Made by a program: the position numbers and the translations under genes | Source of the DNA: Ascarosepion bandense | Lineage: Eukaryota > Mollusca > Cephalopoda > Sepiida > Sepiidae | Direction: 5' to 3' | Assembly (NCBI GenBank): GCA_037127315.1 | Contig: JBBBDQ010001156.1 | Location: 3,910,001-3,974,000 of the forward strand | Length of the DNA stretch: 64,000 nt | Notes under the pieces: model-generated | The model's database searches: none | What the model saw: only the letters and a program-made list of their open reading frames with translations | What the model was told of the DNA's origin: nothing | Part shown: one piece after another, positions 45,504-55,803 of the stretch | Layout of the letters: each line of letters starts with the position of its first letter | Numbering within the stretch: the stretch's first letter is position 1

Positions 45504-45689
45504 GGTTGATATGCCGTTAAACGAAACTCAAACTTAAACTTGTTTTACAATTGAGCACTTTTATAATCAGTTTGTTTTATAACTCTTTTAAAAATCAAAA
45601 TGTTTTAACATCTTATATACTAATACAGGTTCTTGTTTACCCTGACCACCCGACAACAGTTAAAAATATGCGACGGAAAACTACAATGC

Positions 45690-46040
45690 AAGAATTTAAA
45701 ATGCCGTATTCGCTAAAAAAAAGTTCCTAATCCTAACGGACATGAAAACATGCTAAATTTATGTTGTGGAGTAGTTTTCGCACTGAAGGTTATAATCGTT
45801 CTATGCCGGTTGCTAATAGACTTAGGAACTTGGTAATCTTCTACTGAAATCTGACTCCTTAGTATTCGGCTAACTGCCGACTAATATCAACTGCCCAGTA
45901 GTTCTACTGAACTCCAATAAAACTCTAAAGAACTTCTATGAACTTCCCAAGAACTTCTCCCGTTAACTTCCTGTTAATTCTTATCAATATAGGAGGGAGA
46001 GTCCATTATCTGAGGAATAGGTGTCTTTCCCCATAACAGT
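45690..46040 (-). repeat. Unclassified interspersed repeat
   Basis: Minus-strand partner of 29995-30300 (GGCAGTTAGCCGAATACT, TGCGAAAACTACTCCAC, GGAAAGACACCTATTCC). Confidence 0.55.
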
Positions 46041-46809
46041 ATTCAAAAATATATTGCTGGTGATCATTTTCCTTCCCTCAGAAAATTATTGTTGGTAATA
46101 TTTTTCCTTCAAAAGTGTATATTTTTCTACAAAATTTTATTTTTCAGTACATATATTTCTATAAAAGTCTATATTTATAGTTTTATAGTGTTTTGACCGC
46201 AGTTTGGCGGGGGTAACTATTTGCCCATAGCTGGGACCCTAACAGGTGCTACCACTCCGGGTAAGGGTGGACCTGGGAACAACAACAGTTAAGAGTTAGT
46301 TCCATGCTCCTCAGAACCTCCTAATCCGGATGCAGTTTACTGTCATACCCAAGACCATGTAAAACAAGAGCAAATGAATAATTATTAGCCAGTTATAGGT
46401 CAGTCAAATTAAACCAGTAAACAGTTGTAGCAAAAAGTGCTCAATACATATTTAGAAAAGACATATAAATTTAACATGTAGAGGTTTTAAATATTCTAAG
46501 TAAGAAAATCAGCCGACTATGCATTTAAGGTTTCAACCTTTCGTTGACGTTAGGCGTTAAATACTAATCTATTATCCAACGCACTGACCTGGCTTTAGGC
46601 GAGTCTGTGGGGATGGTTAAGCTAGGATTAAACATGCCAAGACAAGTGTAGACACGCTAAGACAAACTTTTACCCAGGTGTGGCCTAAGCGGGGGCTGAG
46701 TAACCTTTGCCCAGTAGCCAGAGTGTTCGCGCTCGGGTTCCCCACATAAAAAAATGACCTTGTGTCACAACTCGCTACAGTGGGGAAGCAGGGTAAATAA
46801 AAACTGATT
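46041..46809. other. Spacer, nothing recognised
   Basis: Contains GGTAAGGGTGGACCTGGGA near 46260, whose complement appears near 37635; significance unclear. Confidence 0.4.
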
Positions 46810-47120
46810 CAGTCAGTCAATTAAGTGCCATACGTGAAACACGCTTGGGCGATGATGTCTCGAAAGAGACATGACTGACTGGGCAGAAGATTATCCCGCA
46901 GTAGGTTGCCATTGCTTACTGCGGTAGATTGGTTGCCAGCCAAGGCTATAGAACCCAATCTGTCCTCTTATTTAACCCATAACTGAAAGGAAGAGATGGA
47001 TTAATACCTTTCCCAAGGGTATTTGCGCGTAAGTGAATACAATAAATTCAACTGGAATTCGAACTCGGCTCCCCGATTTCTCGTTCCGAGCCGATATCCA
47101 CAGCACCACAACGAACATCT
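46810..47120 (-). mobile_element. tRNA-derived SINE
   Basis: Full-length minus-strand copy with intact GTCTCGAAAGAGAC hairpin core. Confidence 0.9.
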
Positions 47121-47387
47121 TGATTACCTAGCACTTTAATAGGAAGTTTAAAATAAGGAAGGTATTAGTCAAGACTAGCAAAATAATATTGTGCGTAGTT
47201 TTATCCTGGTTTGTACAAGCTCAAAATCTATTTTCTAATGTGTATAGAGTCGGACATTACTTCTGACCTTTCATTTCGCAATATTTCTCGTTTTGGAAAT
47301 TATGCTACAGTCAACTTTTCTTCTTGACACAATCTGCAAACATCACTACTGATGCAAGGTCTGGCCTTTCTTAATATACTTCAGTAT

Positions 47388-47690
47388 ATGACTATTTACG
47401 CTCTCACACCCTGATTAAGCACTCTGGAAGAATGGTAGACTTTGAAAAACAGTAGCTACTCTGGCTTGCACACATCGCTCACTCCGTAATGAATTAGAGC
47501 ACCCTGGCTATTGGGCGTGTATAATGATAATGTATACGCTAAAAAGTCCGGCTTCTTCTACCGACCGCCCATAGCCCAAAGGTAGAATCGCCGACTGATG
47601 CCAATTCGGTCAGGTTTCAATCCTGGGTTAAAAAGCACTCGGTGTCTAATCGTGCTGATGAGCTGCAAAACAGATCTGTCTGCGGATGAC
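47388..47690 (+). mobile_element. Retrozyme-like element, ribozyme deleted
   Basis: One monomer (starts ACTATTTACGCTCTCACACC, just after the stem I sequence) with tRNA-like head ATAGCCCAAAGG and GGTTTCAATCCTGGG. In the 3' ribozyme, CTGATGAGCTG runs into CAAAACAGATCTGTC: the loop and 3' side of stem II are deleted. Ends GGATGAC(TA)n like the others. Confidence 0.85.
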
Positions 47691-47714
47691 TATATATATA
47701 TATATATATATATA

Positions 47715-48267
47715 GTAATAGTAGTTATTTTTTCAAATTGTATTAAAATTATGATATAATACATTTTCTGTACCGTAAATATATCCCAGTATATTTGAAA
47801 TTAAATTTCATAGTTAATATTTTCCATGTTTTTCTAAGAAAACGTTTAGCGGTTTTGAAATGCTATTGGGAGAAATGTTGTCAACGTTTATTTCTCGTGA
47901 TACGGTATTTCCTGCTATTGTATCTCTTTGTCCTTTCTTTATTTTATCTCTTTGTCCTTTCTTTTTCTCTTCTTGCTTTCCATTCTGTTTTTTCTGTTTC
48001 CTTTTTTTTCTTTTTTCTTTTCTTTTTCCCCCATCTTTTTTTTTCAACTTTTTTCTCTTCTTTGCATTAATCAATCGTCTATCTTTTCTTTATCCTCGCT
48101 TTCCTCTTTCTTTGGGTTCTTTTTCGAATGAGTGATAATTTTTTCGTATATAACCGTTACAAATGTCTGTTCTAATATGGACATGTAAGCGTCTATGTAA
48201 AATTAAATAAAAGAAAAGAAATTTTTTTTTGGGGGGGTGATATTTTGATTATCTACTGTTGTGCCAT
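47715..48267. other. AT- and pyrimidine-rich spacer
   Basis: Polypyrimidine at 47920-48130. No gene. Confidence 0.5.
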
Positions 48268-48334
48268 TTGGATCTGACGACAGCGATAATAACATCAAAT
48301 ATGTATTATCCATTGTAATAATCGAAAATCCTTT

Positions 48335-48342
<8 letters not shown>
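48268..48342 (+). repeat. Terminal-repeat-like fragment
   Basis: CTGACGA at 48274, then TATGTATTATCC and TAATAATCGAAAATCC, matching the minus strand of 12101-12275; the GAAA is changed to CAAA. Ends at (TA)n. Confidence 0.5.

Positions 48343-48388
<46 letters not shown>
48341..48388. repeat. (TA)n microsatellite
   Basis: TA run at one border of the Penelope-like element. Confidence 0.95.
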
Positions 48389-48392
<4 letters not shown>

Positions 48393-48532
48393 AAAGAATA
48401 TTAATAAAAAGTTTTGAATTTAAAAATGTACTTTTTTAACAGTATTTGTTTATTTTTATTATATTTTATATTTCAGACCGTCCTCGGTCCTTCATCAGAA
48501 ACAAGTGATTTTTAAATTTGAATTAGAAACGT
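48389..48532 (-). repeat. Penelope terminal repeat (downstream)
   Basis: About 144 bp, near-identical to the reverse complement of 50258-50403 apart from the length of one A/T run. Begins ACGTTTCTAATTC on the minus strand and ends at CTTTCCTA. Confidence 0.92.
48446..48509 (-). ncRNA. Hammerhead-like ribozyme in Penelope terminal repeat
   Basis: CTGATGA (48498-48492), stem II GGACC-GAGGAC-GGTC(T), GAAA (48474-48471), then ATAT-AAA-ATAT as stem III with a TA cleavage site. Stem I is the weak point: TTGTTT before the core pairs perfectly with AAACAA, but using that pairing puts AAT at the cleavage triplet. Core intact; activity uncertain. Confidence 0.75.
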
Positions 48533-48817
48533 ATTTCACGATAGCGTCCGAGTATTTTTTGTTTACATCACGTGGTGTGTTTGTTCACAACATGCAGCAC
48601 GTCCGGAGAGAAAGTCTGTTTGTTTTCGATAAAAATTTCTTGGAATATCTGAAAAAAAATTTTTACCTATTGAAATATTTGTAAAGATTCAACACACCTA
48701 AGTCCCTATTTAACCCTAGCTTGTGTGTATTTAATTTTAAAATCCAGTATTTTTCTTTCTTTCTGCGTGTGTATGTAGAACTAAAATTGGAGTCTATTAG
48801 TAAACATTTGCAATTTT

Positions 48818-50252
48818 CTAAAGTATGATCAGGTTGATTAAAATGGGCTGCAATTGGGGAGTATACATTTTTTGTCGTATATTTAGTTTGTGATTATTGA
48901 AGCGAAATCTAAAGCTATTACCGGATTCGCCGATATATCCACTGTTGGGGCAAATTGAGCAGAAGATAAAGTATATGATGTTTTTGCTGTCACAAGTAAG
49001 GTTTGGTGGGTGTAATTTTATTTTGGTGTTGGGTACAGAGAATGTTTTGTCTGTTATTAAATGTTTACAAATTAAACAGCGAGGCTTCCCACATTTTAAA
49101 TTCCCTGATAGGTTTGTATTATTTAAATATTTGTTAGAAGTGAGGATAGTTGATAGGTTGGGTGTTTGTTTCTTTGCATTTATAGGTGGTTTATCGAAAA
49201 TGTCTTTGATGTTTTTGTTTGATTGGAGGTTCCTGTAATCATTTTTTAAATTTTTGATAAGTGTGTAGGAATATTGATTATGGTTAAAAACCATGGGAAT
49301 TCGGTTGTTATCTTTTCGTTTTTTGTATGTGAGATGTGTGCTACGATCTATGTGGATGGTTTTATGTAGTGCTTCCTTTATTATTTTTATTGGATATTTA
49401 CATTTTAGAAACTGTTTTGTTAGGTTGTTAATGTTGTTTAGAAAATCTGGATGGTCTGAGCATATGCGTTTTATTCTAATAAATGAGCTGTATACGATAG
49501 ATTTTTTTAATTTGAGGGGATGACAGCTGTTAAAGTGTAGGAATTTATGTTGGTTTGTGGGTTTGTTGTATAGACTGGTGGAAAGTGTATGTTTATTTAA
49601 TTTTACCATGACGTCTAAGAAAGGGACGGATGTGTATGAGTACTCAATGGTAAATTTGATTGCATTGTGGAAGTTGTTGCAGAAAGTGAAGAAGTTTTTT
49701 AATTTTTCTAATCCATGAGTCCATATTAAGAAAATATCATCAATGTATCTAAAATAATGTGATGGTTTGTATTGTGAACTGTCTAGTATCTTTTTTTCTA
49801 AAATATGCATAAAGATATTGGCATAACTAGGTGCCATTTTCGTGCCCATTGCTGTGCCGCTAATCTGTAAATAGTGTTTGTTGTTGAATTTAAAATTATT
49901 GTGTGTTAAGATGAAATTTATTAATTGGCATAAATCTGTGATTTGGTTGTTAGGTAATTTGCTTTTATTGAACTCATGGCAAGCTGCTACTCCTTCAACA
50001 TGTGGAATGTTCGTGTACAGAGACGTAACATCCATCGTTACTATGATATTATCACCTAGGACTAAATTAATGCTTTGTAACTTGTTGAGAAAGTCAGTAG
50101 TGTCTCTAATATAACTAGGTATGTCAGGTAATAAAGGTTTTAGGATATTGTCTATGTATCCAGATATAAGTTCTGTGAGGGTACCAATGCCTGATATTAT
50201 GGGTCTGCCAGGTGGTGTGATTTTAAGTTCTTTTGAAATTTTGTAGATTTCT
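48818..50252 (-). pseudogene. Penelope-like reverse transcriptase with GIY-YIG region
   Basis: Open from 50252 to 48818 (about 478 codons). It lacks a genuine start; the first Met is at 50035, but homologous sequence begins upstream with PPGRPIISGIGTLTELISGY. RT motifs in order: MDVTSLYTNIP, GTAMGTKMAPSYANIFM and HYFRYIDDIFLIW (catalytic YIDD), then VPFLDVMV. A CGKPRCLICKHL cysteine cluster precedes a GIY-YIG-type endonuclease (IIYFIFCSICPNSGYIGESG, RFRFNNHKL). The frame shifts by one base after KLNIRQK; the other frame then gives ENCKCLLIDSNF and LNLYKYF. Missing: N-terminus and a continuous endonuclease C-terminus. Confidence 0.93.
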
Positions 50253-50257
50253 TCATT

Positions 50258-50403
50258 ACGTTTCTAATTCAAATTTAAAAATCACTTGTTTCTGATGAAG
50301 GACCGAGGACGGTCTGAAATATAAAATATAATAAAAATAAACAAATACTGTTAAAAAAAAGTACATTTTTAAATTCAAAACTTTTTATTAATATTCTTTC
50401 CTA
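50258..50403 (+). repeat. Penelope terminal repeat (upstream, inverted)
   Basis: Inverted copy of 48389-48532, attached five bases from the last readable RT codon, so the junction lies inside the gene. Confidence 0.92.
50281..50345 (+). ncRNA. Hammerhead-like ribozyme in inverted terminal repeat
   Basis: CTGATGA 50292-50298 and GAAA 50316-50319, identical in sequence to the downstream copy. Transcribed only if the plus strand is read. Confidence 0.75.
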
Positions 50404-50433
50404 TACATATTAAGACAGTATACGTGGATGATC

Positions 50434-50464
<31 letters not shown>

Positions 50465-50957
50465 CTAGCAGTATAGCCCGGCGTTGCTCGGGTGTAATGA
50501 AAGCTTTAAAACTAATCCATGGTCCTGGAGCTCAGACTCTTTGGACGTTGGCACGAAAGACTATAAAGCAATAGTTGTTTCCAATTAAAGCGAAACCGTA
50601 GACTGAAAGAAAAATGAATGGATGTAAGTCAAATTTTGACTTCCTGGTATCGATATCAAATTTTCTGCACTATTGTAAGAACTGCAACCTTGAAACTTCT
50701 GAATATCTTTTCTTTTGTCTTTGTCTATGAGTGTATCAAATTCAATTAAAATCGGACCACTCCTTCTGTAACCTGATTTTTTTGATTATCGATTTTCGAT
50801 ATTTATCGGGGGTACCGAGACACAAAACCTAGCTAAGAACACTCGCAGAAGCTTATAGTACAACTGTGTAAATTTTCAAGAAAATCTGTTTAGCCGTTTC
50901 GGAGACTATAGGTAACGGATATACACACACAAAGTTCCATTTATAAATAAGTTTATA
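50465..50957 (-). mobile_element. Non-autonomous Helitron (short form)
   Basis: Minus strand, ending CTAG (50468-50465) followed by T, with CCCGAGCAACGCCGGGC hairpin upstream. The internal segment found in the long forms is deleted between GATATCAAAT and TTTCTGCACTATTG. Confidence 0.87.
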
Positions 50958-50973
50958 TATATATATATATATA

Positions 50974-51500
50974 TTCAGAAATTATAACATAAATATGCTA
51001 TAATACCACTACAAAAGTAGCTATTTTGTTTCGAAACTACTTGTGACTTATCAAGTGATGAGGTTTATTCCAAGTTGAAGGGTTTTAAAAAGTTAAAAAC
51101 AAGCAGAACCCTTTTAGTCAGGGAGACATTGTTGTATAGACAGTGTGGACCAATCAGAATAAAGTAATTTCTAATTTGAAGAATATGAGAACAGACACAA
51201 AAAAAAACAATTGGGGGGGGGCATTAATATTAATATTTGATTAAATTGTGATCAACATTTTAATCGACTATTAGATTCAATTAATTTTATTGAGAATTTT
51301 AAATTCTGAGTTTAACAAATCATTAGATTTTGAATATTATGAAGTTATTTATATATTAATCGAGGAAAAGACATGAACGCACACATACAAGTCTACAAAC
51401 CGATAAACATCCACACATGCTAATAAGACACAAGTAGTGTCGAAACAAAATAGTTACTTTTGTAGTGATATTATAGCATATTCATGTTATAATTTCTGAA
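50974..51500. repeat. Inverted-repeat element, 80-bp arms
   Basis: Arms 50974-51054 and 51421-51500 share TTCAGAAATTATAACAT, TGCTATAAT, CACTACAAAAGTA, CTATTTTGTTTCGA and ACTACTTGTG (left-arm strand). The ~365-bp interior is AT-rich with a G run near 51210 and no coding. Layout as in the other Penelope-type pairs; left border is (TA)n. Confidence 0.7.
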
Positions 51501-51594
51501 TAAATATTATTAGCTCGACTTTGTAATGAGCACTTTTTTAAGAATAGTGTTCCTTTCGATAAGGAATATTATTCCATCCATACCTACCCTATGC

Positions 51595-51596
<2 letters not shown>

Positions 51597-51682
<86 letters not shown>
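51597..51682. repeat. (TA)n-(TG)n microsatellite
   Basis: TA run to about 51622, then about 30 TG units. Confidence 0.95.
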
Positions 51683-51684
<2 letters not shown>

Positions 51685-52194
51685 AAACCAACATCAAAAT
51701 ATTGATTTTGAGAACTGCATTTGGCATGGAACCTATCAAATATGCCAGCATATATATGACAAGGGTCACAAAACTTATCGGTCCGTTACCTTTCCTTAAG
51801 TCATGTCAAATATAAAAATAACTGATCACTTTTTTATTGCTCGTAGTTCTGCTATAGAGCATCAATTTTGGTAATTTTATCAATTATATTCGCAGTAATG
51901 AATGAAATAGAATACGTACTTCTGTATAATTAATGCTTATTGGTTATCAAAAATATGTTCTACTAGTGGAATAATGGAAACTAAAAGTGTCTTCATAGTT
52001 GAGATATATTTTCCCCGTACACACAGAAGATGTGTAATGTTTAATATAACAATGAACTCGAAATATCTCAGAAAAAAATTAGCAACACAGCGATAGAGAC
52101 CATTATGAAACAAGACGATCACTTAATAGACAAAGGTATCTGAGTGCCTCACATGAAAGGATTGAACTAATAAGACTACAATTTAGGAACGTCG

Positions 52195-52345
52195 TCGTAA
52201 ATGAACTGGTTAACTAATGGATAGCAGCTAAGAATGAAAAATCTGTGCATCTAGTCCGGATATGTTGCATTCAGTTACGCACAAAAAACCTTAGGAAAGG
52301 TACGATTTATTCTTCTCCCCCAGCTATGGGTTAATTACGAGGAAT
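52195..52345 (+). mobile_element. tRNA-derived SINE, degenerate
   Basis: Faint match: TTGCATTCAGTTACGCAC, GGAAAGGTACGATTTATTC and AGCTATGGGTTAATTA. The head is almost unrecognisable. Confidence 0.55.
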
Positions 52346-52691
52346 TTCATGTTGAAAAATCAGAGTTATTCTCAAAAACTTGTTAATGCGATATACAGAC
52401 GCAAAATAGAAGTATTCTTTCGATCCAAAATATATAAGAGTTGATAACCCATAAAACACAAATCAATCACAAAATATACACACACGTATAAATCCATATA
52501 TTTTTAAATATATATACATATATATATATATTCATATATATTTACATATATCTATGTACGAATATATGTGTATATATATATATATATTCCATTTGAACTC
52601 ATGATTAGCAATGAAAAAATATTTTGCCAAAAAATGCAATCATCTTTACAAGTTTCCTGCATTTTTTATTTTTGTCACGTTTACTTTTTAT

Positions 52692-52693
52692 TA

Positions 52694-52750
<57 letters not shown>
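52692..52750. repeat. (TA)n microsatellite
   Basis: 59-bp TA run. Confidence 0.95.
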
Positions 52751-52752
<2 letters not shown>

Positions 52753-53134
52753 TCACTGTTTCCGTTTTTTGTTTTTGTTTCATTGATTTTTTTTCCGTTT
52801 CTTTTTAATAACAATTTTCGATGTCTAACTGAAATTCGACGTGCGAGAAACACAGTCGACAAGTTAGACACCTAGAACACTTTTTGTCGACTTTCATCTT
52901 ATCCACATATCCCCCTCTTCTACCTCTCTCTCTTTCTTTCCTTCTCACTCTTTTACACACACACACTTTTTCTCTCCCCAGCAATAACGACACACAGAAA
53001 GTGTCTTGCAATGACTCTCTGCCATCACTCCTTTATTCATTCTTCTCTTTACTCTTCTTTTCTCATATCTCCCAATTCTCACTAACTTTCATATTAAGTC
53101 CATTTCCCTCTTCTTTTTACACGATCGTATCACT

Positions 53135-53141
53135 CTTCTCC

Positions 53142-53203
<62 letters not shown>

Positions 53204-53218
53204 CAGTCTCTTCATTTT

Positions 53219-53268
<50 letters not shown>

Positions 53269-53282
53269 CAGTCTCTTCATTT

Positions 53283-53329
<47 letters not shown>

Positions 53330-53338
53330 CAGTCTCTC

Positions 53339-53386
<48 letters not shown>

Positions 53387-53400
53387 CAGTCTCTTCATTT

Positions 53401-53447
<47 letters not shown>

Positions 53448-53461
53448 CAGTCTCTTCATTT

Positions 53462-53500
<39 letters not shown>

Positions 53501-53518
53501 CAGTCTCTTCATTTTCTA
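53135..53518 (+). repeat. Composite (TATC)n array with periodic CAGTCTCTTCATTTT
   Basis: Six CAGTCTC... punctuations at 53204, 53269, 53330, 53387, 53448 and 53501 (spacing 53-65 bp) separate runs of 9-13 TATC units. One punctuation is shortened (CAGTCTCTCAT). Confidence 0.95.
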
Positions 53519-53699
53519 AAAAAATATACTTTATATTTATAAAATATGTTGTATAGGGATAGATTTTATAAAAGAAATATATTTCTTAAATATTATAATA
53601 TGTTATATTTTATAATATTATGAAATAGCTTAATATTATAGAAGATTATAAAGTGTTTTTTTTTTGTGAAAGATATATTTTGTGGAAAATATATTTTAT

Positions 53700-54372
53700 A
53701 AAAGGCAAGAGAGTAAAAAACAAAAAAAAGCACACACCCCAATACAAAATAACATACATTAAATTAAGGAGAAACCAACCCCAAAACAAAACAACACCTA
53801 CCAACCCCTATACATTTTTATGAAAGATATATTTTATAAAAGTATATTTTACAAAAAACAAAGAAATAAAAAAACAAGAAAAAGCACACACCCCAATACA
53901 AAATAACATACATTAAATTAAGAAGAAACCAACCCCAAAACAAAACAACACCTACCAACCCCTAAACCAAAGGCGCCATTAGCACCAGCCCTTTCAAGAT
54001 TAATAGATTAAACCTATCATGAACTCTGCCAAAAACAAACACTTAACCCCAACACCAGTAAAAAGGTCAACGGAACTCAAAATACAGACCAAGCCCTCTT
54101 ACACCCGAAAATAACAAATCAAACACAAATAAACGGTCTTTTCAACTGGATAATTCTTATTTCTAAAAAAATCACCTGAGGATGAAGCCAAAACATAATG
54201 GGCTGCCTTCGAAACATGAGAAAATTTTGTGTAGTGATGCTATGAATTTAAAAACATTGTAACAACCATTACAGTATAACGCTCTACATTTGTATCGAGC
54301 ACTCTTTATAAAAGTAAATGCATGAACAAAAAGGTAAATAAACCTACAAGTTCAACAAATTAGTTACAATAT
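53700..54372 (+). repeat. A/C-rich region ending in a Penelope-type terminal repeat
   Basis: A 90-bp A/C-rich segment (GCACACACCCCAATACAAAA and following) is directly duplicated at about 53730 and 53883. The 3' part (54168-54372) matches the arms of 16394-17392: GTGTAGTGAT, CATTGTAACAACCATTACA, AAGTAAATGCATGAACA. It has CTGAGGA - GAAG..CTTC - GAAA at about 54178-54220. Confidence 0.65.
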
Positions 54373-54424
54373 ATATATATAAATTCAGATAAAACTTTGC
54401 GGGGAAATAGCCATTTTCAACATG

Positions 54425-54636
54425 TCATAAGACAAACATTTTCAACCCCTTGTAAAAGAGACAGAGGAAAGCAGCGCATAACATATTTGAAGGGCCTGAG
54501 AAGGTGGATGGCAGAACGGGGGTTGCCTGGTGTTACAGGAGTAAGTGTGCTCAGAACCACCAAGGATAGGGAGACGTCGAAGGCCATGATTACCTACGTC
54601 CTGAAAGGACACGGCACATAGAAGAGGAAGAATACA
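54425..54636 (+). pseudogene. LINE family R, C-terminal fragment
   Basis: KRDRGKQRITYLKGLRRWMA, ERGLPGVTGVSVLRTTKDRE and AYVLKGHGT (as TYVLKGHGT), stop at 54621. A SINE begins six bases after the element's end. Confidence 0.85.
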
Positions 54637-54641
54637 TATAC

Positions 54642-54946
54642 TGGATGTGCGATGTGGTGCAGTGAATATCGACTCCGAACGACAAATCATGGAGCCGAGT
54701 TCGAATTCCAGTTGAATTTCTTGCATTCACTTACGCACAAATACCCTTGGGAAACGTATTAATCCGTCTCTTCCTTCCAGTTATGGGTTAAATGATAGGA
54801 CAGATTGGGTTCTATAACATTGACTGGCAACCAGTCTACCGCAGAAAGCAATGGAAACCTACTGCGGGATATTCTTTTGCCTAGTCAGTCATGTCTCTTT
54901 CGAGACATGATCGCCAAAGAGTGTATTACGTATGGCACTTAATTGA
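54642..54946 (+). mobile_element. tRNA-derived SINE
   Basis: Full-length plus-strand copy with intact 3' hairpin; a few changes in the A-box region (GTGGTGCAGTGAA). Confidence 0.9.
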
Positions 54947-55619
54947 TAAACAAAAATGAGAAAAACTTCTAAGCCCAGTGGTTAGCTGTAGTAAAAGAAG
55001 GGGTTGGGGGATATTGGTCTTTATAGGGTTAAGCTAGCGGAATTTTAGTAGTAACTTCTTCTTTGGTAGTGGAGGGTATGTGGCTTGACCCCTGAGTTAA
55101 TAATGATAGGTGGTAGGGAAATAACTGCTTAGCCAAAGTTTTTTTTTAAAAACACCTTATTATGACTTATTGTGACTAAATTATGTATATATATATATGT
55201 TTTCTTCTACAAACTCATATTAGAACTTCAATTGCCAACTATATTTCATGAACAATTAATTTCCGTTATTAACGATGCCATGATCATCCTCATTAATGTA
55301 TTCAATTATTCTATCACGAGAGTAAAACGAAGAACAGTGTTTATTTACATTGTCATTATCTCTTATCACTTTTCTAATTGTCTTCAACTTTTTCAACGTG
55401 ATTAGTACTTATATAATTATTATAATTACTTTCATTCTCTTCTTTTCCTTAACAGTTTTAATTCTGTAAAGACTTTGGATTGTTACCATGACTGTCATGA
55501 ATGATTATGAGTGCAATGTTTTTGATAGACCTTAACATTAAACTTATTACTTATTCTATATTGTTTCTAAATGTTCGCTTCAATTTTCTTTCTATCGATT
55601 GTTCCGTTTTAATTTTATT
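54947..55619. other. Spacer, nothing recognised
   Basis: AT-rich with no family recognised. Confidence 0.5.
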
Positions 55620-55730
55620 CGCCACTTCTGTAGCACATGACTGACATCTCGACTTCAGTCACTTTTCCACTGCCGCGTCGGGGCTTTGTGATCCTTTCTA
55701 TAAATATTTTTATGAGAATCGTTCTTGTTA
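55620..55730 (+). pseudogene. LINE family A, small diverged fragment
   Basis: Matches the DLASxLQSLSHRR - SLCLFYKYF region with frame changes (TSVTFPLPRRG). Confidence 0.55.
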
Positions 55731-55732
55731 AC

Positions 55733-55803
55733 GGATGTGCATGGTGGTGCAGTGGATATCGGCTCGGAACGAGAAATCGGGGAGCCGAATTCAAATTCCA
55801 GTG
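55733..55803 (+). mobile_element. tRNA-derived SINE head
   Basis: GGATGTGCATGGTGGTGCAG through AATTCAAATTCCAG; abruptly joined to the LINE at 55803. Confidence 0.85.

Larger units (their letters stand above)
48389..50403 (-). mobile_element. Penelope-like element with inverted terminal repeats
   Basis: A 2.0-kb unit: terminal repeat in sense with the ORF at the 3' end (48389-48532), coding region 48818-50252 on the minus strand, and an inverted copy of the repeat (50258-50403) fused directly to the truncated 5' end of the coding region. Both repeats hold a hammerhead core. Mixed direct/inverted terminal repeats and 5' truncation are known for Penelope-like elements. (TA)n lies on the left, and 36 bp beyond the right end. 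Confidence 0.92.

Noticed and set aside
52884..53519. 211-residue Ile/Tyr/Leu/Ser frame
   Set aside because: Reads through the (TATC)n array.
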